NCBI GenBank assembly: GCA_963776505.1
Contig: CAVZNH010000080.1
Location: forward strand, 1 to 64,000
Direction: 5' to 3'
DNA: 64,000 nucleotides
From: JAMXLO01 sp963776505
GTDB lineage: Bacteria > Pseudomonadota > Alphaproteobacteria > Acetobacterales > Acetobacteraceae
Every line of letters starts with the position of its first letter. Positions within the stretch are counted from its first letter, which is position 1. The position numbers and the translations under genes were made by a program. Below are positions 11,122 through 21,809 of the stretch, piece by piece. Under the pieces are notes generated by a model that saw only the letters and a list, made by a program, of their open reading frames with translations, did no database searches and was not told where the DNA came from.

Positions 11122-11200
11122 GAACCGCCTCCCTGCGAACCACAGAGGCGGATTAGGACGAATTCGGCCTGCCCGCTAGGGGCGTGGGCGCGTCGATCGT

Positions 11201-11534
11201 CTAGCGGGCGGGCTTGTAGGCGCCGGCGACGGAAGCAGCCTTCGACATAGCGGCCACGCCTTCCGCGCCGCTCATCAATGCTGTCGTCTGGGCAGATTTG
11301 ACAGCGCCGCCGGCACCGATCGCGAGTGCGATTGCCGCCATGCATTCGGCATTCGGCACATCGGCGATGATCACCAGGTCATATTCGCCGAAACAGTACC
11401 AGCCGCCGACGAGTTTACCCCCGACGAGCCTCGCAGACCGCGCGTCCTACTGTCTCGGCGCGATTTTGCGGGTTCTTCAGTTGTGCGGCCCAGGATTCGG
11501 GTGTGTACGCTGCTTGATACATGAAAAGCGCCAT
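11201..11534 (-). CDS. GYD-domain protein, one frameshift
   Basis: Small protein of about 110 residues starting MALFMYQAAYTPESWA. The first frame stops after CEARRG near 11417, and the next frame continues GKLVGGWYCFGEYDLVIIAD, the GYD-family core, through to GAYKPAR and a TAG stop. The family is widespread, structurally ferredoxin-like and of unknown function. It is divergent from the P1 peptidase gene. Confidence 0.75.
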
Positions 11535-11736
11535 CGTTGCCTCCGTTGTTTTGTTCGTTCTGTCGGACGACGGGGGTACAGGCCAGGTTGGCAGACGGCT
11601 GTCGTCTGCGATCGCACCGCTGCGCACGGTGCCGAGGACTTCGCCACGCGTCAATCTGCCGGAGCGAGCACTATAATGGTCAGCGGTTCAGCACGAACTC
11701 GCTTTTGCGGTTACGAGATCGACGTTGGAGGCTGCC

Positions 11737-12747
11737 ATGCGTGCACGCGACCTGGGGCTCGCCTGTGGGAAATTGCCTCCCGGCGAGCACAACAGCATTG
11801 CCGATGTACCAGGCGTCACTGTGGGGCACACGACGGTGGTCGAGGGTGACGTGCGCACAGGTGTCACGGCCATTCTGCCGCACAGAGGCAATCTGTTCCG
11901 CGACAAAGTCGTGGCGGCTGGGGTCGTGCTGAACGGCTTCGGCAAGAGCACGGGCCTGATGCAGGTGAACGAACTCGGCACGTTGGAAACGCCGATTCTG
12001 CTCACCAACACATTCGCCGTCGGCACCTGCGCCAACTCGCTGATCCGCCGGGCGATCGCTGCGGATCCGGAGATCGGCCGGCAGACCGCGACAGTCAATC
12101 CGGTCGTGCTGGAGTGCAATGACGGCTACCTGAACGACATCCAGGCTATGGCGGTCACTGAGGCACATGCCACCGCGGCGATCGAAGTGGCGAGCGAGGA
12201 GTTCGCGGTCGGCGCGATCGGCGCCGGAACCGGCATGAGTTGCTTCGGCCTGAAGGGTGGTATCGGCAGCGCATCGCGGCGGTTGCGGCTGGACGGAGAG
12301 AGCTATCATCTCGGTGTTCTGGTGCTGGCCAACTTCGGCCGTGCCGGTGATCTGCGTTTGCCCGATGGCAGGCGGCTGGACCGAACGTCGCCGCGCGCCG
12401 CGGAGGCCGGCTCCTGCATCATCGTCATTGGCACCGACGTTCCGCTGGAGCATCGCCAATTGATGCGCGTCGCGCGTCGTGCGGGTGTCGGTCTCGCATG
12501 GTGCGGCTCATTCTGGGGCAACGGCAGCGGCGATATCGCGGTGGCGTTCACCACTGCGAACAAGGTGCCGCACGACGCCCAACAGGATCTGCTCGAACAC
12601 CGCGTGCTGGCCGAGGCGCGTATCGACCGGCTGTTCCAGGCTGCCGCGGAAGGGACGCAGGAAGCAGTGCTCGATGCACTGGTCTCCGCGCAGACCATGG
12701 TGGGACGACAGGGACACCGTCGTGTCGGGATCGCCGAGGTGCTGTAG
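11737..12747 (+). CDS. P1-family peptidase (DmpA/BapA-type L-aminopeptidase / D-esterase)
   Basis: Intact 336-residue precursor. Family markers are NSIADVPGVTVGH, a GAGTGMSCFGLKGGIGSASR block, and the self-cleavage site G225-S226 in EAGSCIIVIGTDVPL, which frees the N-terminal nucleophile Ser226. GNGSGDIAVAFTTAN completes the active site. Such Ntn hydrolases release N-terminal residues from peptides, including beta- and D-amino acid peptides. I prefer the ATG at MRARDLGL over an in-frame ATG four codons earlier. An exported amidohydrolase follows within 40 bases, so the two may form an operon. Confidence 0.88.
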   Translation: MRARDLGLACGKLPPGEHNSIADVPGVTVGHTTVVEGDVRTGVTAILPHRGNLFRDKVVAAGVVLNGFGKSTGLMQVNELGTLETPILLTNTFAVGTCANSLIRRAIAADPEIGRQTATVNPVVLECNDGYLNDIQAMAVTEAHATAAIEVASEEFAVGAIGAGTGMSCFGLKGGIGSASRRLRLDGESYHLGVLVLANFGRAGDLRLPDGRRLDRTSPRAAEAGSCIIVIGTDVPLEHRQLMRVARRAGVGLAWCGSFWGNGSGDIAVAFTTANKVPHDAQQDLLEHRVLAEARIDRLFQAAAEGTQEAVLDALVSAQTMVGRQGHRRVGIAEVL

Positions 12748-12784
12748 TCTGCCGGCCGCGCTGTCGCGCCAACAGGAGGAAACA

Positions 12785-13741
12785 ATGAACGCTACGCCGG
12801 ATCGCCGCGGTCTGCTGCGCGCCGCCTTGAGCCTTGCGGCCGTTGGCGGCGCCTCGCTCGCCCAGGCCAACGCCCAGCAGCAGACCGAGGTTCGCTGGTC
12901 TGTGGGCACCGAGCCGCCAAAGACCAAAGCGCCTCCTAACGCGACGGATTGCCACTTCCACATTTATGATTCGGGCTTCCCCATCGCGCCCTACGCTACG
13001 CTGAAGCCGCCACCGGCCTCGGTGCAGGACTACCACAACCTGCAACGCCGGATCGGCACGACACGCTGTGTGGTGATACTGCCGTCCACCTATGGCACCG
13101 ACAACTCGCATTTTCTTGCGCTGCTGCCGCAGCTTGGCGGCAAGGAGCGTGCCCGCATGGTCGGTGTGGTAAACACTTCGGTGACGGATCGGGAACTGCG
13201 CCAGATGCACGATGCAGGCGTGCGTGGCATCCGCTTCAACCTCGCACCCGCGGGAGCCACCACGATCGATATGGTCGAGCCGCTGGCGAAGCGCATCGAG
13301 CCGATGGGATGGAACTGCCAGATCAACGCTCCGCCAGAGCAGATCGTCGCGGCGCAAGAGATCTTCTTGCGAGTGCCGGGACGACTGGTGTTCGACCACC
13401 TCGCGCATGCACCGGATGTCAACAGCCCGAGCTACCAGTTGATCCGGCGCCTGATCGACAAGGGCAATACCTGGGTGAAGCTGTCTGGCGCCTATGCCGA
13501 CACGAAATCGGGACCGCCCGAATACGCCGATCGCCTCGCGGTCGCGCAGGGCTATGCGCGCGCCGCGCCGGAGCGCGTGGTGTGGGGCAGTGACTGGCCG
13601 CATCCGAGCGAGGCCGTGGACAAGAAGCCGGACGACGCGGTGTTATTCGATCTGCTGGCGGTGTGGGTGCCGGACGCGGCGGCGCGACACAAGGTCCTGG
13701 TTGAGAACCCTGCCGCGCTGTACGATTTTCCCACCGGCTAA
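12785..13741 (+). CDS. Exported amidohydrolase, 2-pyrone-4,6-dicarboxylate lactonase-like
   Basis: Intact 318-residue TIM-barrel hydrolase. It starts after AGGAGG with a twin-arginine signal (DRRGLLRAALSLAAVGGAS, cleavage likely around ANAQQ). Metal-ligand landmarks are DCHFHIYD and the late GSDWPHP; RLVFDHLAH lies between. This matches the amidohydrolase_2 family that includes the lignin-pathway lactonase LigI. Tat export is unusual for a central lactonase, so the substrate may be periplasmic. Function beyond hydrolase is inference. Confidence 0.85.
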   Translation: MNATPDRRGLLRAALSLAAVGGASLAQANAQQQTEVRWSVGTEPPKTKAPPNATDCHFHIYDSGFPIAPYATLKPPPASVQDYHNLQRRIGTTRCVVILPSTYGTDNSHFLALLPQLGGKERARMVGVVNTSVTDRELRQMHDAGVRGIRFNLAPAGATTIDMVEPLAKRIEPMGWNCQINAPPEQIVAAQEIFLRVPGRLVFDHLAHAPDVNSPSYQLIRRLIDKGNTWVKLSGAYADTKSGPPEYADRLAVAQGYARAAPERVVWGSDWPHPSEAVDKKPDDAVLFDLLAVWVPDAAARHKVLVENPAALYDFPTG

Positions 13742-13924
13742 ACGCACGGCGACGGCCCTAGTGGGGCGCCAGCGCCTCGATGGTGGCGTTTATCCAGCCG
13801 CTTCAAGATCCTCTCGTGCATATGCGCAACTCCAGTAGATTGACACCGGGGAACTCCAGCTGGACAGCAGGATCTCCCGTGGCGACGATGCGGTTTCACC
13901 GTCGTTGGCAGGAGAGGCGTCGCC

Positions 13925-14653
13925 ATGGCTTACGAGTTCTTCTATTGGCCGGAAATCCAGGGACGCGGCGAGTTCGTTCGCCTCGCGCTGGAAGATGCAG
14001 GCGCCGCCTATATCGACGTGGCACGTGGCTCAGAGAGCGAGGGACGCGGCGTTCCGGCCATGCTGGCCCTGCTTCGTGGTGAGGGCACGTCGCACATCCC
14101 GTTCGCACCACCGTTCCTGCGCGATGGTGACGTGATTGTCAGCCACACGGCGGCGATTTTGCTGTATCTCGGCGGGCGGATCGGACTTGCGCCAACCAAT
14201 GAAGACGGCCGGCTGTGGACGCATCAGATCCAGCTCACGATTACCGACATCGTCAAGGAGGTGTACAATTCACACCATCCGATCGATGAGGATAAGTGGT
14301 TCCATGAACAAAGGGATGAGGCGATCGCGCGCGCCGCGGTCTTCCGCAGGGACCGGATGCCGAAGTTTCTTGGCTGGTTCGAGCGGATTTTAAAGGCCAA
14401 CCCGGCCGGTGCGAATCACCTGATTGGTAGCTCCGTCACCTATGCCGATCTGTCCTTGTTCCAATTGGTCGAAGGATTGCATTTCGCGTTTCCTCTCGTG
14501 TGCGAACGAGAGTTGACGAAGCTGCCGCGCCTGATGGCCCTGCACAAAGCGGTGGCGGAACGACCGCGCCTGAAGGCTTATTTGACGAGCGAACGACGCG
14601 TACCGTTCAAGGAGACCGGGATCTTCCGCCGCTATTCGGAACTGGATGGGTAG
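13925..14653 (+). CDS. Glutathione S-transferase family protein
   Basis: Intact 242-residue two-domain protein. The thioredoxin-like N-terminal domain runs from YEFFYWPEIQGRGEFVRLAL to about residue 85, including VSHTAAILLYLG with the glutathione gamma-glutamyl Ser contact. The helical C-terminal domain carries VTYADLSLFQLV, the usual N-capping Asp motif. It resembles the sigma/alpha-like group that begins with a Tyr-rich strand. Function is probably conjugation or detoxification. It is a single gene. Confidence 0.83.
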   Translation: MAYEFFYWPEIQGRGEFVRLALEDAGAAYIDVARGSESEGRGVPAMLALLRGEGTSHIPFAPPFLRDGDVIVSHTAAILLYLGGRIGLAPTNEDGRLWTHQIQLTITDIVKEVYNSHHPIDEDKWFHEQRDEAIARAAVFRRDRMPKFLGWFERILKANPAGANHLIGSSVTYADLSLFQLVEGLHFAFPLVCERELTKLPRLMALHKAVAERPRLKAYLTSERRVPFKETGIFRRYSELDG

Positions 14654-15162
14654 CGCGGCCGACGGACCATCATGCACGCGGACCGGCGCGACGACTATTC
14701 GCGCGCGACGGGTATCTCCAAACCAAGCAACGGGCCATATTGCTGGCTGCCGTAGATGTCGCCGTCGCCAGGTCTGCCGCTGGGAAGCGTGCGGCGGATG
14801 GCGAACTTGGTCGCGCGGGCGGCCCGCCAGGTCACCGCGGAGCAGTTCGATCAACCGGGAGCGCAGCAGGCATTGGCGCCGGTCTCGCCGGAGGGCAGGC
14901 GCAAGCTCGTCGTCGAACGCCGGGCCGAACGTCCCGCCGGCGACTGCCGTGGGCACACGACCAACACCCGCTGTGGCCGTTGACACCACGTTCTTGATGA
15001 GTCGGACGATCGGGCTCGTATGGGTTTTCCTGGCTTGCCGACTTCGTGGCTTAGCCTGAGCAGTACCGCCGCTGTGGCCGGACCCCGTGTGCAAGAGGGA
15101 GATGGCCGGCAGTAGGCGGTTGCGTTCGGTTATGACGTAACGAAACCGAAGGAGAAAAGACC
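14654..15162. other. 510-base gap without a convincing gene
   Basis: No gene on either strand can be supported. A minus-strand stretch ending at a TAG at 14695-14697 reads FAIRRTLPSGRPGDGDIYGS followed by QQYGPLLGLEIPVARE, which has a protein-like composition. The frame is closed by a TGA about 45 codons upstream and I recognise no domain. It may be the end of a decayed or frameshifted gene. Confidence 0.4.
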
Positions 15163-15630
15163 ATGGCGTTTATCCGGCACGTTGCGATAGCGAGCAAGGA
15201 TCCGGCGGGCACCGCTGAATTCTACAAGAAGCACTTCGACCTGAAGGAGCTGTACCGGCAGCCGAAGGACACCGGTGACGATGGCGTCTGGCTCAGCGAC
15301 GGCTACATCTATTTTGCCATCCTGAAGCACGGGCCCAACACGCCCCAGCTCGGGCCTGAGCAGTCATCGGATTTCTGCGGCATCCACCATATCGGTTTCA
15401 TGGTGGACGATCAGAGGGCAAAAGTTGCTGAACTGGACGCCGCGAACGTGCCGCACGTGCAGGATAATCCGGCGGCGCCGCGACGGGAGAGCCTGATCAG
15501 GAACGCACCGAATGAGAAGTTCATCGGACCGGACTGGGTGCATTTCGATGTTCGTGAGAAAGGCTGGAACGAGGCCATCCGGTCCAACACGCAGCTCTAT
15601 GAGCTGACGCCAGTCACGTCCGACCGCTAG
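15163..15630 (+). CDS. VOC-family metalloenzyme (glyoxalase/dioxygenase fold)
   Basis: Intact 155 residues with two beta-alpha-beta-beta-beta modules. Candidate metal ligands are H in FIRHVAIAS at the start, H in IHHIGFMVDD in the middle, and an acidic residue of the second module. A strong AAGGAGAAAAG ribosome-binding site precedes the ATG. The family includes glyoxalase I, extradiol dioxygenases and fosfomycin-resistance proteins; the specific reaction cannot be told. It stands alone before a LysR gene. Confidence 0.8.
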   Translation: MAFIRHVAIASKDPAGTAEFYKKHFDLKELYRQPKDTGDDGVWLSDGYIYFAILKHGPNTPQLGPEQSSDFCGIHHIGFMVDDQRAKVAELDAANVPHVQDNPAAPRRESLIRNAPNEKFIGPDWVHFDVREKGWNEAIRSNTQLYELTPVTSDR

Positions 15631-15853
15631 GCAACCGGCAACGCTTGCGGGGCGGCAGGTTGCAAGACCGGCTGCCCCGTTTGCGGTGGGCGCCGAGCTC
15701 CGCACTTGGCGCGCCGATCAATCTGATCGCTTATCCTGAACGCGCACTGCCCTTGATCCTGCAATGCTGCAATGCTGCATGCAGCATCCAACGCACGCAC
15801 GCTGCTCTGTTCATGCATAATCCTGTCGTCGACATGCACAACTGGAATAAGCG

Positions 15854-16850
15854 ATGCCCCAGTCATCGGAGACCGGACTTACGATCGATCCCACTCCGTC
15901 AGGATCAGGTCGGCAACCAACAGCCCTGAACGGCGCAGGCGATCGTGCCGGACACTGGGGCGCGATCGATCTCAATTTGTTGATCGTCTTCGACGCGCTC
16001 ATGCAGGAGCACAACCTGACGCGCGCCGGCCGACGGCTCGGTCTAAGTCAGCCGGCGACCAGTCATGCCCTCGCGCGGCTCCGCCACATGCTGAACGACG
16101 AGTTGTTCGTCCGCGCGCCAGACGGAATGCAGCCCACGCCGCGGGCCCAGCAGATGGCCGAACCCATTCGTGATGCGCTGCGCGTGCTGCGTCTCGCGCT
16201 GGAGCCCGAGAACTTCGATCCGGCACAATCGTCGCGCGGCTTCACACTTACCGTGAACAACTACGCGGCGCGTGCGGTGGTGCCGACACTGGCCCGCAAG
16301 GTCGCCGAGGAAGCGCCCAATGTCACGTTGGACATCAAGCCGGTCGGCCTGATCAATGTCCTCGACCAATTGGACGCGGGCGGCGCCGATGTTGCGCTCA
16401 GCCGGCTTGTCGATGGCGGCGACCGCTTCAAGTGCGTGCGGATCACCGATGACGATTATGTTGCACTGCTCGACCGCCAGCATCCCGCCGCTCGCGAGAG
16501 CGCACTCTCCGCGGAGATACTCGGCGAGTATCCCGCATGTCGTCATCACCTCCAGCGGCGATGACACGAGTTTCGTGGATGCGGCACTGGAGGAGCGTGG
16601 CCTGGCGCGCCGGATCGCGACGCGCGTGCCATTCCTGTCGATCGTTCTGATGTTGGTCGGATCAGATCGACTGGCGATCGTACCGCGCCGCGCCGCCAAT
16701 GATCTGGCACTGATCTGTCCGCTTGTGGTGAAAGAACTGCCGTTCGCTTCGCCGCGCATCGGCTTGTCGATGATCTGGCATCGGCGGCTCGACAGTCATC
16801 CAGCCCAGCGCTGGCTGCGCAGCATGATCCGCGCCTCTGTGGAGGCCTGA
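15854..16850 (+). CDS. LysR-type transcriptional regulator, one frameshift
   Basis: About 332 residues. The helix-turn-helix spans LTRAGRRLGLSQPATSHALA near residues 55-75, preceded by a long N-terminal extension. The effector domain follows. One surplus G near 16532 shifts the frame after EYP; the next frame continues HVVITSSGDDTSFVDAAL to the end. It is codirectional with and just upstream of the RND pump genes, so it is a candidate regulator of them; that link is positional only. Confidence 0.8.
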
Positions 16851-16970
16851 ACCCCACCGCCAACGCGGCGGCATTCCCGTCCCGCATGTGCCCATGCGCC
16901 GCATCGGGCCTTCAGCCCTGCGCACCCGCTTCGATATTGCGCTGCAGCATGGCGAAGAAGGACCGGAAGA

Positions 16971-18105
16971 ATGCACGGACGAAGCAGGCGGGTCGCTCTG
17001 CGGCTGGGGGCTGTTGCGGTTTGCGCGGCGGCGGCAGTCGCCTTTGAGATGCGGAGCTCGTCCGCGCAGCATGCAGCAACGCAACAGGATGTAACGGAGG
17101 CCGCCGGCGTCCCCGCAGTGGTCGCAAAGGCTACCCGACAGGATGTTCCGATCTATGAGACCGGCGTGGGCTCCGTCGAGGCCTATCAGTCGGTGCTGAT
17201 CCGCGCCCGCGTCGATGGAACGCTGATGAGCGTTCCCGTCACCGAAGGGCAGGAGGTCAAGCAGGGCGATCTCATCGCCGTGATCGATCCGCGCCCCTAT
17301 CAGGCCGCGCTCGATCAGGCCACCGCGAAGAAGGCGCAGGACCAAGCGCAACTCGTCAATGCCCGGCTCGACCTGGCGCGCTTCCAGTCGCTGTCGACCC
17401 AGGATTTCGCGTCGCGCCAACAGGTGGACACGCAACAGGCGCTGGTCGGAACGGACACCGCCGCCGTGGCCGGCGATCAGGCAGCGATCGAGGCGGCGCA
17501 GCTCAACCTCGCCTATTGCTACATCACATCGCCGGTGAACGGCCGCGTCGGGCTGCGATTGGTTGATCCCGGCAACCTCATCCAGGCCGCCAATGCGACC
17601 GGCATCATCACCGTCACCCAGATCCATCCGATCTCGGCCACGTTCACCTTGCCCCAGGATGAGCTGCCTGGCGTTCAGGCAGACATGCGCCGCGGACCGC
17701 TGGCGGTATTGGCATATTCCAGCGACGACGGCACCGAACTCGATCAGGGAACTCTGCTCACACCGGACAACACGATCGACGCCACCACCGGGACGATCCG
17801 ACTGAAGGCAACCTTCCCGAACCCACACGAACAAACTCTGGCCCGGCCAGTTCATCAACGCTCATTTACAGACCGGCACCGCGCATGACGCCGTCACCGT
17901 GCCACCCAGCGCAATCCAGCACGGTCCTGACGGCCTGTACGTTTATGCCGTCGGTCCCAACTCCACGGTGACGCGCGACCCCGTCACCATCGGATACCAA
18001 ACCACGCAACTCGCCATCGTCACGAAGGGCCTCAGCGGCGGCGAAGACGTCGTGGTCGGCGGTCAGTCGCGTCTCCAATCGGGCACGAGGATCGCCGCGC
18101 GATGA
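16971..18105 (+). CDS. RND efflux periplasmic adaptor (membrane fusion protein), one frameshift
   Basis: About 378 residues with an N-terminal membrane anchor or signal (residues 10-25). The lipoyl/barrel segment VLIRARVDGTLMSVPVTEGQ and the alpha-hairpin (DQATAKKAQDQAQLVNARLD) follow, then NGRVGLRLVDPGNLI and the beta-barrel. One surplus G near 17830 interrupts the segment that should read NKLWPGQFINAHL; the last 85 residues are in the next frame. The stop overlaps the permease ATG as ATGA, so the two are translationally coupled. No outer-membrane factor is adjacent. Confidence 0.85.
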
Positions 18106-21100
18106 GCATCTCGGAACCCTTCATCCGTCGCCCCATCGCCACATCGCTGCTGATGGCGGCAATCCTCCTCGTCGGCCTCGCCGCATATCCACTGCTGCCG
18201 GTGGCGCCGCTGCCGCAGGTCGATTTTCCAACCATCACAGTCACCGCACAGGACCCCGGCGCAAGCCCCGACACCATGGCGTCCAGTGTGGCGCAGCCGC
18301 TCGAGACGCAGTTCAGCCAGATCAACGGACTGGCACAGATGACCTCGATGAACGTGCTGGGCACCAGCACGATCACCCTGCAGTTCGACCTGGACCGCAA
18401 TATCGACGCGGCGCAGACCGACGTGCTGGCGGCGATCAATGCCGCACAAGGTCAGTTGCCAAAGGACCTGCCCAATCAGCCAACCACCCGCAAGATCAAT
18501 CCGGCGGATGCGCCGATCTTCGTGCTGGCCGTGCAGTCGGACGCATTGCCGCTGACGGCGGTGGATGACTACGCCGAGAATGTCTTGGCGCAGCACCTGT
18601 CGAAGATCTCTGGCGTCTCGCAGGTGTTGGTTGGCGGTCAGCAGAAGCCGGCCGTCCGTGTCCAGATCGATCCTGCCAAGCTCGCGGCCATGGGCCTGAC
18701 GCTGGAGGACGTGCGCAGCGCGTTGACCAACGCCACCGTCAACAGCCCGAAGGGCAGTATCGACGGCCCTGACAGCTCGTACACGGTGCTGGACAACGAC
18801 CAGCTGATCCACGCCGCGCCCTACAACGACATCGTCATCGCCTGGCGCAATGGCGCGCCGGTGCATATCGGCGATGTCGGCCAGGCGATCCGCGGACCGC
18901 AGAACCGCGAGTTGGCAGCCTGGCAGAACGGCAAGCGCGGCATCCTGCTGCTCGCCTTCAAACAGCCCGGTGCAAACGTCATCAACACGGTCGAGCGCAT
19001 CAAGGCGGCGCTGCCGGCACTCGAGGCGTCGATCCCGCCGTCCGTGCATGTCAGCACGATCGTCGACCGCACCCAGACCATCCGGGCTTCTGTCAACGAC
19101 GTGGAATTCACGCTGGCCCTGTCGATCGGGTTGGTGGTGATGGTGATCTTCCTGTTCCTGCGCAACGTGTGGGCCACCATCATTCCCAGCGTGACCGTGC
19201 CATTGGCTCTGGTCGGCACACTTGGCGCCATGTACCTGCTGGGTTTCAGCCTCGACAACCTGTCATTGATGGGCCTGACGATCGCGGTCGGCTTCGTCGT
19301 CGATGACGCGATCGTCATGCTGGAGAACATCTACCGGCACATCGAAGATGGCATGACGCCACTTGACGCGGCCATCAAGGGCGCCGGCGAGATCGGCTTC
19401 ACCATTGTCTCGATCAGCCTCTCACTCGTCGCCGTGTTCATCCCGCTGTTGCTGATGGGTGGGATCGTCGGCCGTCTGTTCCGTGAATTCGCGATGACCG
19501 TGTCGATCACTGTGTTGGTATCCGCGATTGTCTCGCTGACCTTGACGCCTATGATGTGCTCGCGCTTCCTGACAAGCCATCACACACAACACGGCCGACT
19601 CTACCGCCTCGTCGAGGCCATGTTCGACGGCATGCTGGCTTTCTACCGCACCACTCTCGACGTTGCACTCCGCTTTCGCTTTTGCACGTTGCTGGTGTTT
19701 CTCGCCACCGTCTCTCTCACCGCAGTGCTGTTCGTGGCAATCCCCAAGGGCTTCTTTCCCACGCAGGATGTCGGATTGATCATCGGCATCTCCGAAGGCG
19801 CGCAGGACGCCTCATTCGCGCAGATGGTCCGGCTTCAGGAGCAGCTCAACGACATTGTTGCGCATGATCCCGGCGGTCGCTTCATTCGCGTCGCAGGTCG
19901 GTGCGGGAACTGCGGGTCAGCAGGGCAATGACGGCCGGATGTACATCAATCTGAAGCCCTGGAGCCAACGTCCGAATGACGGCGTGATGCAGGTGATCGC
20001 CCGCCTCTCAGCCAAGGCGCAGACAATTCCCGGTGTGCAGCTCTACATGCAGCCCGCGCAGGACATCACCGTGGGCGGCCGGCTGACGCGCACCTTGTAT
20101 CAATACACGCTGGAGGATTCGGACCCTGCCGAACTGAACACCTGGGCGCCAAAGGTGCTGCAGCAGATGCAGGCGCTGCCCATGCTGCGCGATGTTGCGA
20201 CGGATCAGCAGATCGCCGGCACCACCGCGACGCTGAGTATCGACCGCAATGCGGCCCAGCGCTTCGGCATCCAGCCTCAGCAGATCGACGACACTCTGTA
20301 CGACGCCTTCGGCCAGCGCGAGGTGACGCAGTATTTCACCCAGCTCAACTCATATTTCGTCATCCTGGAGGTGCCGCCGCAACTTGAAGGCGACGTCGCG
20401 ACACTGCGCAAGCTCTACGTTCACGCGCCCAGTGGCCAGGCGGTCCCACTCGCGACCCTGGTGCATGTGGATACCAAACCGGTCACGCCACTCGCGATCA
20501 ATCATGAAAGCCAGTTCCCGGCAGTGACAATCTCGTTCAACCTGGCGCCCGGTGCCTCACTCGGCGATGCGGTCACCGCGATCAGCCACATTCGTGAAAC
20601 GCTGCACGCGCCACTGTCGCTGCAAGGCAGCTTCGAGGGTTCAGCCCAGGCGTTCCAGACCTCGCTCAGCACGGAGCCCTACCTGATCGCGGCCGCCTTG
20701 GCCTCCGTCTACATCATCCTCGGTGTGCTCTACGAAAGCTACATACTGCCGCTGACAATCTTGTCCACGCTGCCGTCGGCCGGTGTCGGTGCCCTGCTGA
20801 TGCTGATGCTGGCGCACACAGACCTGTCGGTCATCGCCATGATCGGCATCATCCTGCTGATCGGCATCGTGAAGAAGAACGGCATCATGATGGTCGACTT
20901 CGCCATTCATGCCGAGAGACAGAACGGCGCGTCGCCTGATGACGCGATCCGTGAGGCCTGTCTTCTGCGCTTCCGCCCCATCCTGATGACGACGATGGCG
21001 GCCTTGTTGTCTGGCCTGCCGCTGATGCTCGAAAACGGCGCCGGGTCGGAACTGCGCAAGCCCCTGGGCTATGCCATGGTGGGTGGGCTGCTGTTGAGCC

Positions 21101-21231
21101 AGGTCCTTACGCTCTACACGACTCCGGTGATCTACCTCTATCTCGACCGGCTGCAGCACTCGTTGGCGCCACAACGCCGCCTGCGCCTGTCGACCCTGGC
21201 GACGAAGCTCGGTGAAGCCCGGGCGAACTGA
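18102..21231 (+). CDS. RND efflux inner-membrane transporter (HAE1/MdtB type), one frameshift
   Basis: About 1042 residues, the normal size for AcrB/MdtBC-like pumps. The N-terminus FIRRPIATSLLMAAILLVGL is the first membrane helix. GFVVDDAIVMLENI carries the paired aspartates of the proton relay in helix 4, and KKNGIMMVDFA the helix 10 motif. One surplus G near 19872 breaks the frame after AHDP, and AVASFASQVGAGTAGQQG follows in the next frame. It couples to the adaptor gene. Substrates unknown; a TolC-like partner must be elsewhere. Confidence 0.88.
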
Positions 21232-21353
21232 CAACATGTCCCGATGCAGAACATGCATGGACATGGGTGTTGGCCTCACATGCAGCTCACCCATCTGACC
21301 TGCAGTGCCCCACCGCCTTCCTCAACATCCTCAAATGACCAAAGGACCGCACG

Positions 21354-21809
21354 ATGCTTGACTTCACCGTCAATGGCGTTCGCCAGAGCGTGGATGCCGA
21401 CCCCACAATGCCCCTGTTGTGGGTGCTGCGCGATCTCTTGGGACTGCGCGGCACCAAGTTCGGCTGTGGTATCGGCGCCTGCGGTGCCTGCACGGTGCAC
21501 CTGGACGGCGAGGCCGTCAGGGCCTGCATCACCACATTGCAGGATGTGGCGGACAGGCAGGTCTTGACGATCGAGGGTCTCGGCATGCACGGCGAGCATC
21601 CGGTACAACGCGCCTGGAAAGCGTCCAATGTTCCGCAATGCGGCTACTGCCAGCCCGGCCAGATCATGCAGGCGGTTGCGCTGTTGAAGCAGACGCCGAA
21701 GCCAACGGATGAGCAGATCGTCGATGCGATGAGTGGCAATATTTGTCGCTGCGGCACCTACCAGCGGATCAAGGCGGCGATCCATGCCGCGGCGACGGAG
21801 GCAGCCTGA
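21354..21809 (+). CDS. iorA: Isoquinoline 1-oxidoreductase alpha-type (2Fe-2S) subunit
   Basis: Intact 151 residues. The plant-type [2Fe-2S] cluster motif is CGIGACGACTVHLDG with a fourth Cys in VRACIT. The second helical [2Fe-2S] domain has CGYCQPGQ and GNICRCGTYQRI. This is the small electron-transfer subunit of xanthine-oxidase-family molybdenum hydroxylases. Its stop overlaps the large-subunit ATG (TGATG), so both subunits are made together. There is no FAD subunit, consistent with the two-subunit isoquinoline/aldehyde oxidoreductase type that passes electrons to a cytochrome. Confidence 0.88.
   Translation: MLDFTVNGVRQSVDADPTMPLLWVLRDLLGLRGTKFGCGIGACGACTVHLDGEAVRACITTLQDVADRQVLTIEGLGMHGEHPVQRAWKASNVPQCGYCQPGQIMQAVALLKQTPKPTDEQIVDAMSGNICRCGTYQRIKAAIHAAATEAA

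Noticed and set aside
14695..15100. A possible minus-strand gene ending GLEIPVARE
   Set aside because: The frame is closed about 45 codons upstream, needs several unsupported shifts to extend, and matches no family I can recognise.
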